DNA from: an uncultured bacterium
GTDB lineage: Bacteria > Edwardsbacteria > AC1 > EtOH8
Assembly (NCBI GenBank): GCA_937863685.1
Contig: CALMGM010000005.1
Span: forward strand, 124,001 to 188,000
DNA: 64,000 bases
Reading direction: 5' to 3'
Part shown: in pieces, positions 51,823-59,235 of the stretch
How the letters are laid out: each line of letters starts with the position of its first letter
How positions within the stretch are numbered: position 1 is the stretch's first letter
Made by a program: the position numbers and the translations under genes
Notes under the pieces: generated by a model
Told to the model about the DNA's origin: nothing
What the model saw: the letters and a program-made list of their open reading frames with translations, nothing else
The model's database searches: none

Positions 51823-52191
51823 TTATTTAGATGTGCCCCCGGCTGACCGGCAGGTGACGCAGTTGCAGAAACCGTGGTAGATGGCGCAGATCCCTCCGAA
51901 CAGGCAGAACAGCCCCCAGAACAGCGGCAGACCGAAGATATGGGCCAGGTCCGGCTTGGCGTAGGGCAGCAGGTAGATGCCGTAGGTGATCAGGAAGCAC
52001 CCGCTGGTGACGATGATATGTCCCATTATTATCGTGGCCGTTCGTCCGCCCCGCCAGCCCAGGTAGATCAGTGACAATCCGATGACCAGGGGGATGAACT
52101 TGGCCGGGTTATTGCTGGCCATGATGCCCCAGCCCCCGAACGCGGCCAGCAAAATGCCCAGGATAAAGCTGACCGGTGATTTGATCTTCAT
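51823..52191 (-). CDS. Small four-helix membrane protein, unknown
   Basis: 122 residues with four hydrophobic helices (about 7-25, 30-46, 52-75, 86-108) and a Cys-containing C-terminal tail (GFCNCVTCRSAGG), with three Cys within six residues. This cluster might bind a metal. No family recognised. Stands between tdh and satP on the same strand. Confidence 0.65.
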   Translation of the reverse strand: MKIKSPVSFILGILLAAFGGWGIMASNNPAKFIPLVIGLSLIYLGWRGGRTATIIMGHIIVTSGCFLITYGIYLLPYAKPDLAHIFGLPLFWGLFCLFGGICAIYHGFCNCVTCRSAGGTSK

Positions 52192-52218
52192 TAGATTCCC
52201 TTCCTACTGCAAATTAAA

Positions 52219-52241
52219 TGACCCCTCGCCTTGAGGGGTCA
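52219..52241 (-). terminator. Hairpin terminator after tdh
   Basis: Arms TGACCCCTC / GAGGGGTCA (52219-52227 and 52233-52241), 5-nt loop, followed on the minus strand by ATTTAATTT. It starts 8 bases after the stop codon. Confidence 0.65.
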
Positions 52242-52248
52242 ACCTAAT

Positions 52249-53364
52249 TTATTTTATTCCCATCCTCTTTTTCGCCTCTTCCAGTTCCTTGGGATCAGGG
52301 AACAGCACCGCCTTGCCGCACTGCCGAGGGTTGCCCATGGCCGCGGCAAAACCCTTTTCGTAATCCTTGAGCTCGAACAGATGGGTGACGATGGGCTTGA
52401 TGTCTATCCTGCCCGAGGCCAAAAGATTCCTGACCCGGTACCAGGTGTCGAACATCTTGCGGCCGGAGATGCCGTTGATGGTGATGCCCCGGAAGACGAT
52501 CCCGTTGGTGTAGTCCACCGGCACCGGGGTGGTGTTGGGCACCCCGAAGGCGCTGTAGCGGCCGCCCTTGCGGATGACCTTCATCCCCTCCTCGATGGCC
52601 GAAGGGGCGCCCACCATGTCCAGCACCAGGTCGGTGCCGTAGCCGCCGGTGTGGTCCCGAATGAACTCCAGACGGTTGATCGATTTGTCGGAGATGTTCA
52701 GGGTGTGGTCGGCCCCCATCTTCTTGGCGATGTTCAAAGCGAAGTCCGACATGCCGATGATGAATATCTGGGACAGCCCGCAGGCCCGGGCCAGCCCGGC
52801 GGCGAATAGCGCGGTGGGCCCGTCCCCGTAGATGGCAACAGACTTGCCGGCCACGTCGGCGTCCTCGCCCAGCAGGGTGTAGCAGGCGTTGCCCATCGGC
52901 TCCTGGACCGTGGCCAGCTCCGGCGGGATGCTCTTGTCGTTGACCCAGCACACCGACTCCGGCAGGGTGAAGTACTCGGCGAAACAGCCGTTGTGGTCAA
53001 CGCCCACGATCTTCATCCGCTCGCCGATGTGCAGCTGGCCCAGCATGGCCTGCAGGTCGCCGGGATCGTAGATGTGGGTCTCGGCCGAGATGTAGTCGCC
53101 CACCTTGATCCGCTTGCAGTGCGGCCCGATCTCGATGACCTCGCCGGCCACCTCGTGGCCCAGGATCTGGGGCAGCTTTTTGGCCCCGATCCGGTCATCG
53201 GCCCACTTGTTCCACTCGTAGATGTGAACGTCAGTTCCGCAGATGGAGGTGGCCAGAACCTTGACCTTCACCCAGTCCGGCTTGGGTTCCGGAATGTCGA
53301 CCTCCAGCCACTCGGCACCCAGCTGGGGCTTGGTCTTGACCACCGCCTTCATTTTTTGAGTCAT
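52249..53364 (-). CDS. tdh: L-threonine 3-dehydrogenase-like zinc/NAD enzyme lacking structural-zinc cysteines
   Basis: 371 residues, medium-chain dehydrogenase. Oxidises threonine to 2-amino-3-ketobutyrate with NAD. Catalytic zinc ligands are kept: Cys42 in SICGTDVHIYEW and His70-Glu71 in GHE. The loop at 91-126 that in Tdh normally carries four Cys for a structural zinc reads AETHIYDPGDL... and has none. The cofactor loop is GDGPTA instead of GxGPxG. The SICGTDVHIYEW and EWLEVDIPEP stretches strongly suggest Tdh; sorbitol-type or other substrates are possible. Partner of kbl at 44257. ATG with GGAG upstream. Confidence 0.88.
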   Translation of the reverse strand: MTQKMKAVVKTKPQLGAEWLEVDIPEPKPDWVKVKVLATSICGTDVHIYEWNKWADDRIGAKKLPQILGHEVAGEVIEIGPHCKRIKVGDYISAETHIYDPGDLQAMLGQLHIGERMKIVGVDHNGCFAEYFTLPESVCWVNDKSIPPELATVQEPMGNACYTLLGEDADVAGKSVAIYGDGPTALFAAGLARACGLSQIFIIGMSDFALNIAKKMGADHTLNISDKSINRLEFIRDHTGGYGTDLVLDMVGAPSAIEEGMKVIRKGGRYSAFGVPNTTPVPVDYTNGIVFRGITINGISGRKMFDTWYRVRNLLASGRIDIKPIVTHLFELKDYEKGFAAAMGNPRQCGKAVLFPDPKELEEAKKRMGIK

Positions 53365-53486
53365 TGCTTGAGCTCCTTGAAAATATATTTAAATGTATCT
53401 TCATTTTGCATAAATCCGCATTGAATAATTATTTTAGAAAATTATAGCGTCATGTATGCCAAATGAAAATAATTACCTCTTAATCC

Positions 53487-53516
53487 TTGACAACAAAGAT
53501 ATATTTATACTATAAT
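53487..53516 (+). promoter_or_regulatory. Consensus sigma70 promoter for the GG-leader peptide
   Basis: Perfect TTGACA (53487-53492), 18-bp A/T spacer, perfect TATAAT (53511-53516). This is the best promoter in the window; the leader to the ATG at 53592 would be about 70 bases. Confidence 0.85.
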
Positions 53517-53591
53517 AACAGAAGTGATTTTCCTAAATATGAACTATTATTTAGGAAGTAGACGTTAATAATCATTATCAAAGGAGCATCC

Positions 53592-53765
53592 ATGAAAAAA
53601 CTGGGCTTTGAGGAACTATCCGCAATTCGCGGCGGCGAAGAGGAAGGCTACTGTAATTGCTATGGACAACAAGATGATCCAGATTATACAGGCCATTTTA
53701 AAGGCGTTGATGGGTTAGATTCAGAAACCGGTCATTTTATGGGAGTTGATGGCCTTTCAACATAG
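53592..53765 (+). CDS. 57-residue double-glycine leader peptide with repeated core (candidate RiPP/bacteriocin precursor)
   Basis: Starts at ATG 53592 with AGGAG 7 bases upstream. The N-terminus MKKLGFEELSAIRGG has the leader pattern of peptides cleaved after Gly-Gly by C39-peptidase transporters (Leu-Ser...Ile-x-Gly-Gly, GG at 14-15). The predicted 42-residue core begins EEEGYCNCYG (Cys21, Cys23) and holds two tandem repeats, TGHFKGVDGL (33-42) and TGHFMGVDGL (46-55). The repeats differ at 8 bases but in only one residue, so selection keeps the protein. The core is acidic (10 Asp/Glu) with two His. Own consensus promoter and strong terminator. No maturation or export gene adjoins it; tdh is divergent and dtd follows. 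Function is inferred from pattern only. Confidence 0.8.
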   Translation: MKKLGFEELSAIRGGEEEGYCNCYGQQDDPDYTGHFKGVDGLDSETGHFMGVDGLST

Positions 53766-53791
53766 GATTTCATAAGCACATTTTAATCTTG

Positions 53792-53825
53792 ATAAGGGCT
53801 GCATATAGCAGCCCTTTATTATTTT
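53792..53825 (+). terminator. Terminator of the GG-leader peptide gene
   Basis: Perfect 11-bp arms ATAAGGGCTGC / GCAGCCCTTAT (53792-53802 and 53808-53818), 5-nt loop and a TATTTTATAT tail. It lies 27 bases after the stop, so the peptide is transcribed alone. Confidence 0.9.
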
Positions 53826-53904
53826 ATATTAATATTTATAATATTAATAATTAGGCTGATTTTCAAATAAGAAGCTATGTGATTATTTAGCTAATCAACA
53901 AACG

Positions 53905-54342
53905 TTATCCGTCCAACATGATGGTCACCGGGCCGTCATTATTGATCTCCACCAGCATTTTAGCCCCGAACACTCCGGTCTGAACCTCTACTCCGTAAGA
54001 CCTGAAAGCCGTGATAAGTTTATGATACAGCATTTGAGCCTTTTCCGGATCAGCAGCATCGGTGAAGGAGGGTCGCCTCCCTTTGCGGCAATCGGCATAC
54101 AGGGTGAACTGCGATACTAAAAGAACAGCACCCTTCACATCCAGCAGGGAAAGATTCATCTTGCCTTCGGCATCCTCGAATATCCGCAGGTTGACCGCCT
54201 TTTCGGCCAGCCGGGAGATGACCGTCTCGTCGTCCTGATGTGAAAATCCGGCCAGGATAACAAGACCCTGGCCGATCTTCCCGGTAAGATCATTTTCGAC
54301 GGTTACCGAAGCCGAAGAAACGCGCTGAAGGATCAGTCGCAT
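53905..54342 (-). CDS. dtd: D-aminoacyl-tRNA deacylase
   Basis: 145 residues. Hydrolyses D-amino acids (and Gly misacylated onto tRNA-Ala) from tRNA. Both active-site motifs are intact: SQFTLYADCRKGRRPSF (SQFTL) and the C-terminal NNDGPVTIMLDG (GPVT with the cross-subunit cis Gly-Pro). Length is typical. Last in the minus-strand run after the AOR gene. Confidence 0.95.
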   Translation of the reverse strand: MRLILQRVSSASVTVENDLTGKIGQGLVILAGFSHQDDETVISRLAEKAVNLRIFEDAEGKMNLSLLDVKGAVLLVSQFTLYADCRKGRRPSFTDAADPEKAQMLYHKLITAFRSYGVEVQTGVFGAKMLVEINNDGPVTIMLDG

Positions 54343-54405
54343 GATTTCACAAACTTAAATATAAAAAATCAAATACAAAAACCCAAGTCGGTTGATTAAA
54401 GCTCA

Positions 54406-56958
54406 CTACTTCTTCTTGGGCTTTTTCACCGGCTTCTTGGCGGCTGCTTTTTTAACTGTCCTTTTTGCTTTAGGTTTGATTTTTTTAACAAGCTTCTGGA
54501 CCGTTTTTTTCTTGACAATCACCTTTTTAGCCGGCTTCTTTTTCGCCGGAATCTTTTTTATCGTTTTGCCCTTTTTGGGGGTGGGCTTGGCCTTTTTGAC
54601 CGCCGGCTTCTTATCTTTTATTTTTGGTTTATTCTTTTTATCCTGTTTGACTGTCTTTTTAGAAGCCGGTTTTTTATCTTTGGTTTTAGATATTTTATTT
54701 TTTATTTCTTTCTTGTCGACAGTATAAGCGGCCCGCACCTCCCTGACCTCCGATTCCGACAGGTGAGGCAGCACCGTGGCCACCACCTCCGGGAAATCGA
54801 TGCCGTTACGCTTCAAGGTCTCCAGGGTGGGGATCCCGTTGGAGGTCCAGCCCCGCCGCCGGTAGACAGCATCCACCAGCTTCTGGTAACGGTCCTCCCG
54901 GTACTTGCGGTGCAGGGCCATCTTCTCCTCGGTGGATTTTCCGGCCGGGTCTATCTGCATCCAGTCCATCAGCTGCTTGTCGTAGCGCTCCTGGCGGGAC
55001 TCGTATTCCTCTTTGGTGACCGGACCCATGGCCCTATAGGGCGGCTGGTCGTATTTCCGGGTCCCCTTGCCCATCCGCAGGTCGAACACCCTCTGGAACT
55101 GGTAGACCCGCTCGGACATCTTGATGATCTCCTCCTTGGTGATCTCCCGGCCGGTGACCCCGGAGAACAAGTCTACGTAGTTCTGGACATGCTCCGGCAC
55201 CTTGGCCGCGTCCATGGGGGCGTTCTTGGTGCGGTTGTCGCCGGGTTCGATGTCGTTCCAGGGCAGCTTGCAGAGGCCGTTCAGCCCGAACCAGGTCCGG
55301 AACATGGGGAAATAGTACAGGGCCTCGGCCTTGTCCTCGAAAGTGGGGATCTGGTTGTTGACCATGTCCATGAAGATCACCCAGGCCTCGTCGTGCTGGG
55401 GGCCCTTGTTGGTCAGGTAGTAGCCGCCCTGCTGGGCCAGCGATTCCTTGGACATGTATTCCGACTGCTCCAGCCCCTTGCCCTCCAGCCCGATGTCGTT
55501 GAGGAAGGCGTAGTCCCCCCAGCCCTGGTCGGAAAATATCTTCTTCATCCGCTGCACCCCCTGGCCGGCGATCAGCCCAAAACCCTCGCCCCGGGCCATC
55601 TGGTGCATCAGCTCCAGCTGCGATTCCCCCTTGCCCCAGCTCATGTCCAGCCCGCCGGTGCGCTCGGCATTGAGGATCCCCCTCTGCCAGCACTCCATGA
55701 TGAAGCCGGTGATGGTGCCGAAGCTGATGGTGTCTATGCCGTAGGTGTCGCAGTAGAAGTTGCATTCGATCACCCATAACGGATCGAAGATCCCGCAATT
55801 GGAGCCGCAGCCGGCCGCAGTCTCGTATTCCGGCCCGTCCACTATCACCTTATGGCCTTTGTAGGGCCCGGTGCGCAGGGCGAACTCGTCCACCCCGTGG
55901 GCGCAGGCCATGGAACAGCCGTACCAGCAGCCGTCCGGGATGCCCTGGGTGAATTGTTGGACCCACATGGTCTTGTCTATGTTCTTGGTGTCGGGATGGC
56001 TGCCGTATTGAAAGTTCATCACCGGCAGCAGATCGTAGGCGTCCATCACGCTGACGATGTTGGTGGTGCCCACCTTGCGCATGGTGCACATCTTGTCGTC
56101 GAAATCGTGCATCTCCTTGTGCAGTTTGACCCCGGCCCGCTGGATCCGCCCCAGGTCGGCCGGGTGGTTCATGTCCCCTTTCACCTGCGGCCCGTGAACC
56201 ACCAGGGCCTTGATCTTCTTGTCGCGGAACACCGTGCCGATCCCTCCCCGTCCGGCCTGCTTCAGGCGGGTCACCTTGCGCCGCACATCGTAGTAGGAGA
56301 AGTTCAGGCAGCCGATCAGGCTGTGGGCCGCGGCGGCCCCGGCGCTGACCACCGAGACGTTGCGCAGGTCGGCCTCGTCCGTGGCGTACTGGTGGGTGAA
56401 CTGCTCGGCCGCCACGTGGGAGTCCAGGGATTCCTGGGGGGCGGTCTCGATGGTGACCTTCCCCTTGACCCCGTCGATCACCACGATCACGTCCGCCTTG
56501 GCCTTGCCCTGGATCTCCAGGGCGTCAAAGCCGGAGAATTTTAACAGCGGGCCGAAATAGGCGCCGACGTTGGAGTCGATGGGGATGTTGGTGATAGGCG
56601 ACAGGGCCACCACCAGGGACTTGCCGGCCCCCGGGTACTGGGTGATGCCGCAGATCGGGCCGGGCGAGATGATGATGTCGTTCTCCGGGTCGTTCCACCT
56701 GGTGGTGGGCTTGATGGCGTCCCACAGGTATTTCAGACCGAAGCCCCGCCCGCCGGTGAAGGTTTTTTTCATGTCCTCGCCGATCTTCTTCTCGGTGAAC
56801 TTCAAGGTGCCGAGGTCGATGTGTAGGGAGCGGTTGTTGTAGCCCTTCTGGGGCAGGCTGGGGGTGAAAGCATACTCGGCCAGCACTTTATGAGCAGCTT
56901 TCATTGTTTCGATGCCTTCGGTGTATCTGGTATATTCAAAGACCTTGTTCTCGTCCAT
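54406..56958 (-). CDS. Aldehyde:ferredoxin oxidoreductase-family tungsten/molybdenum enzyme with histone-H1-like lysine tail
   Basis: 850 residues; AOR-family proteins are usually about 600-700. Residues about 40-745 are the AOR: bis-pterin site near GGRGFGLKYLWDAI and GPICG, then QAGRGGIGTVFRDKKIKAL. The cluster cysteines are spaced Cys344-x3-Cys348-x3-Cys352 (classical AOR has x2 then x3) with Cys563 as the likely fourth. Residues 749-850 are an added tail with 49 Lys in 102 (KK, KKP, AKK repeats), like histone H1. The operon partner is the polyferredoxin at 57076. The class is nearest the benzoyl-CoA-reductase BamB-like or W-dependent acid/aldehyde group, but substrate is unknown. ATG at 56958 with GGAGAGG upstream. 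Confidence 0.9.
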   Translation of the reverse strand: MDENKVFEYTRYTEGIETMKAAHKVLAEYAFTPSLPQKGYNNRSLHIDLGTLKFTEKKIGEDMKKTFTGGRGFGLKYLWDAIKPTTRWNDPENDIIISPGPICGITQYPGAGKSLVVALSPITNIPIDSNVGAYFGPLLKFSGFDALEIQGKAKADVIVVIDGVKGKVTIETAPQESLDSHVAAEQFTHQYATDEADLRNVSVVSAGAAAAHSLIGCLNFSYYDVRRKVTRLKQAGRGGIGTVFRDKKIKALVVHGPQVKGDMNHPADLGRIQRAGVKLHKEMHDFDDKMCTMRKVGTTNIVSVMDAYDLLPVMNFQYGSHPDTKNIDKTMWVQQFTQGIPDGCWYGCSMACAHGVDEFALRTGPYKGHKVIVDGPEYETAAGCGSNCGIFDPLWVIECNFYCDTYGIDTISFGTITGFIMECWQRGILNAERTGGLDMSWGKGESQLELMHQMARGEGFGLIAGQGVQRMKKIFSDQGWGDYAFLNDIGLEGKGLEQSEYMSKESLAQQGGYYLTNKGPQHDEAWVIFMDMVNNQIPTFEDKAEALYYFPMFRTWFGLNGLCKLPWNDIEPGDNRTKNAPMDAAKVPEHVQNYVDLFSGVTGREITKEEIIKMSERVYQFQRVFDLRMGKGTRKYDQPPYRAMGPVTKEEYESRQERYDKQLMDWMQIDPAGKSTEEKMALHRKYREDRYQKLVDAVYRRRGWTSNGIPTLETLKRNGIDFPEVVATVLPHLSESEVREVRAAYTVDKKEIKNKISKTKDKKPASKKTVKQDKKNKPKIKDKKPAVKKAKPTPKKGKTIKKIPAKKKPAKKVIVKKKTVQKLVKKIKPKAKRTVKKAAAKKPVKKPKKK

Positions 56959-56979
56959 TTTTCCTCTCCTTTATCGTCG

Positions 56980-56999
56980 GGACACGGCATGCCGTGTCC
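56980..56999. repeat. 20-base perfect palindrome inside the ferredoxin-AOR operon
   Basis: GGACACGGCA/TGCCGTGTCC, fully self-complementary. It is the same family as the palindrome at 17237-17264. Sits between the ferredoxin stop (57076) and the AOR start, so the mRNA would carry a hairpin just before the AOR ribosome-binding site. Confidence 0.85.
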
Positions 57000-57075
57000 T
57001 TACCTTCTTGGGGCCGAGACATCGGCCCTTGCTGTTTATGGGGTTCCCGGCTGTCATCCTCGCCGGGATATCAGA

Positions 57076-57459
57076 TTACTTCTCCGCTATCTCCAGCGCC
57101 TTCTCCGGGCAGGCCCTGGCGCAGATCCCGCAGGCCACGCACTTGAAGGGCTCGCGCAGGTCGGGATGGGTGCGCATGGACAGGGTGGGGCAGTAGCCCA
57201 CGCACATCAGACAGCCCACGCACAGCTTTTTGTCCAGCATCACCACCCCCTGCTTGTTGCGGGAAAGGGCCTTGACCGGGCAGATCGGAATGCACTCGCC
57301 GCACTGGTTGCAGACGTTGATCTCGAAGCCGCTGTCGGTTTGTTTGACCCTGATGGCCGATTTCTCCGGGTCCTCCACCTTGAAGAAGGCTTTGGAACAG
57401 GTCTTTTCGCAGGCCTTGATCCCCTTGCACAGGGAGGGATTGGTCTTCAGATACTTCAT
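57076..57459 (-). CDS. Polyferredoxin (three to four [4Fe-4S] clusters), AOR partner
   Basis: 127 residues. Three full CxxCxxCxxxC sets at Cys50/53/56/60, Cys80/83/86/90 and Cys107/110/113/117. An extra N-terminal set, Cys11-x5-Cys17-x3-Cys21, is atypical and would need a fourth ligand from elsewhere. This pattern fits the electron-transfer subunit encoded next to AOR enzymes. Cytoplasmic. Transcribed before the AOR gene with 117 bases between, occupied by the palindrome. Confidence 0.9.
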   Translation of the reverse strand: MKYLKTNPSLCKGIKACEKTCSKAFFKVEDPEKSAIRVKQTDSGFEINVCNQCGECIPICPVKALSRNKQGVVMLDKKLCVGCLMCVGYCPTLSMRTHPDLREPFKCVACGICARACPEKALEIAEK

Positions 57460-57552
57460 ACCCGCATCCTTTATATTTTAATGCTTTATTATTGGCACGA
57501 GGGGTAATTTTAGCACCTATAAAAGCCAAAATCAAGGATAAAAAGAACAACA

Positions 57553-57578
57553 AAAAAAATGGAGCGGATGAACGCTCC
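57553..57578 (-). terminator. Rho-independent terminator of the TonB-like gene
   Basis: Arms GGAGCG / CGCTCC (57561-57566 and 57573-57578), 6-nt loop, followed on the minus strand by eight T (57560-57553). Confidence 0.85.
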
Positions 57579-57613
57579 TTCTAATGGATTGGCCCACTTT
57601 GTTTTTCGTGTAT

Positions 57614-58480
57614 TCAGGGAAACGAATAGGGCATCGTTATTGTTTTTTCCGCCGGAAGTCCTTTTATTGTGCCGGGCTTGAACATCGAACCCATGGCCGC
57701 CTCCCTGGCGGCCTCGTCACATCCCGAACCTATGCCCTTGATGACTTTGGCCGATTTAGGAATCCCATCCGCGCCGACCACGACACTTACGTACACTTTC
57801 CCGGCTACGCCCGCCATCCTGGCCAATTCTGGGTAATCGGCTTTGGCCACCGAAATCGGTTCAGGATCGGTGCCGATGGCCCGGCTCTTTTCCAGCTGCT
57901 TAGACACCGCCTTTTCCATCTCCTCAGATTGACGCCGCAGCTTTTCGGACTCCCAGCGCTTCTTCTCTTCTTTTTTTATATCTCCGCCCATGATTTGACG
58001 GATCATCATTATCTTCCCCTCACGGGTGCTGTCCGCCAATCTGTATTTATCGTCCCTGCCCGCCAGTCCGCCGGAAATGCCGCCTATTAAAGTGCCGCCT
58101 ATGGCAAAAGCCGAGGCCGCCGCGATAACAGCAAGGGCTGGACCGATGTTTTGCATGCCATTGTCCGAATTGCTTGGTGCGATGGCGCTGCCTATCGCCC
58201 CACCCAGGATGGCGCCGATCAGCATTCCAGTACCCGCGCCCGCCAAGACCCGGCTCTTCTTGAGCCGGATTAGGACTGCCACCGAGTCGACTGGCAGGGA
58301 CATGCTTTCGCTTAAGCGGTCGAAGTACAAGAGACTGTCATCGACCTCCCGAAGCCGGCATTCTGGTAGGGTATCGCTTGATGATAAGATGATTCGCCAC
58401 CCGTCCTCCCCGGCCTCGGCAGATCGAGCCATGAACGAAAACATGCACAGCACCGCCAGAGCAAATCTAACGTGCTTCAT
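57614..58480 (-). CDS. Exported protein with glycine-zipper and TonB C-terminal domain
   Basis: 288 residues. Signal peptide (to about 23), a hydrophobic glycine-zipper pair (about 78-150, GAGTGMLIGAILGGAIGSAIA and FAIGGTLIGGISGGLAG), a charged helical segment (about 165-200) and a TonB_C-like domain (about 215-286, VAGKVYVSVVVGADGIPKSAKVIKGIGSGCDEAAREAAMGSMFKPG). The usual N-terminal transmembrane anchor and Pro-rich stretch of TonB are absent, so it may be a stand-alone periplasmic TonB-like protein. Next to another glycine-zipper protein, 31 bases away. Confidence 0.8.
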   Translation of the reverse strand: MKHVRFALAVLCMFSFMARSAEAGEDGWRIILSSSDTLPECRLREVDDSLLYFDRLSESMSLPVDSVAVLIRLKKSRVLAGAGTGMLIGAILGGAIGSAIAPSNSDNGMQNIGPALAVIAAASAFAIGGTLIGGISGGLAGRDDKYRLADSTREGKIMMIRQIMGGDIKKEEKKRWESEKLRRQSEEMEKAVSKQLEKSRAIGTDPEPISVAKADYPELARMAGVAGKVYVSVVVGADGIPKSAKVIKGIGSGCDEAAREAAMGSMFKPGTIKGLPAEKTITMPYSFP

Positions 58481-58511
58481 CTTTCCTTCTTATAAATCGT
58501 TCCCTTGAATA

Positions 58512-59087
58512 TTATCTTGCCGTATCCGGTAGTTCTTCCGAAAACATATAATAAGCCGCTGTTGAGGTTATGGGAGCGAAGGCAAATGTGATCAGGGTTG
58601 GATTTTCATTGAATCTGGAACTATTAGAAAATAACACTGTGGCCCCAGCCACTGTCAATACCGGTAAAACCGTTCCAGCCAAAGCATGCCAATACGAACC
58701 CTTTCGATATTTACTGCCGACAATATAGGTACCCATACTACAACCCAAAATGGCACCAGAACCACCACCAATAATAACAGCAACTATGGGATCCCCCGAT
58801 AGTGCCCCAATACCCAGACCTGCAAGAAATCCGCCGCCACTACATAATGCACTACTAAGTGTGGTTTTAAATATCGATGACTTTTTAAGTCGACTTTTTC
58901 TATGTGCCGGATTTTCGCTGTTAAACATTTTGCTTGGGCTAATCTGCGAATCAATGGCCGTATCCGCCTGCACATACTGCCGGCTGAACAGCTCGGCGTT
59001 GCTCAAGGTGGTCACCGGCTGGGCCTGGGCGGGCAGTAAGACAACTGCGAAAAGCAAGCCGCATAAAACGGAAACCGATATTCTCAT
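58512..59087 (-). CDS. Exported glycine-zipper protein, unknown
   Basis: 191 residues. Signal peptide (MRISVSVLCGLLFAVVLLPAQAQ), then a Ser/Lys-rich stretch and a hydrophobic glycine-zipper region (about 80-150: LCSGGGFLAGLGIGALSGDPIVAVIIGGGSGAILG). Short basic segment SKYRKGS. Shows the same arrangement as the N-terminal half of its neighbour at 57614, but without the TonB-like domain. Has its own promoter (59120-59148). Role unknown; membrane insertion is likely. Confidence 0.7.
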   Translation of the reverse strand: MRISVSVLCGLLFAVVLLPAQAQPVTTLSNAELFSRQYVQADTAIDSQISPSKMFNSENPAHRKSRLKKSSIFKTTLSSALCSGGGFLAGLGIGALSGDPIVAVIIGGGSGAILGCSMGTYIVGSKYRKGSYWHALAGTVLPVLTVAGATVLFSNSSRFNENPTLITFAFAPITSTAAYYMFSEELPDTAR

Positions 59088-59119
59088 GGATTCATCCTCA
59101 TTATCATCTTATAGTCTAC

Positions 59120-59148
59120 ATGATAATTTATCGCTATACTTTTGTCAA
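59120..59148 (-). promoter_or_regulatory. Sigma70-type promoter for the glycine-zipper pair
   Basis: Minus strand: perfect TTGACA (59148-59143), 17-bp spacer, TATCAT (59125-59120). The ATG is at 59087. Confidence 0.65.
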
Positions 59149-59173
59149 TACTTTATAACCTGCGTTAAATTTC

Positions 59174-59203
59174 TTGCCATAACAATGCCGTTTCGTGTAT
59201 AAT
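59174..59203 (+). promoter_or_regulatory. Sigma70-type promoter for the SPT-like gene
   Basis: TTGCCA (59174-59179), 18-bp spacer, perfect TATAAT (59198-59203). Predicted start near 59210 gives a short leader with AAGGAA before the ATG at 59236. Confidence 0.65.
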
Positions 59204-59235
59204 TGAGCGTCATTAAAATTACTCAAGGAAGCAAA

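Noticed and set aside
51649-51846. Plus-strand frame of 65 codons between satP and the membrane gene
   Set aside because: GTG start, no ribosome-binding site, runs into the end of the minus-strand gene at 51823, no pattern.
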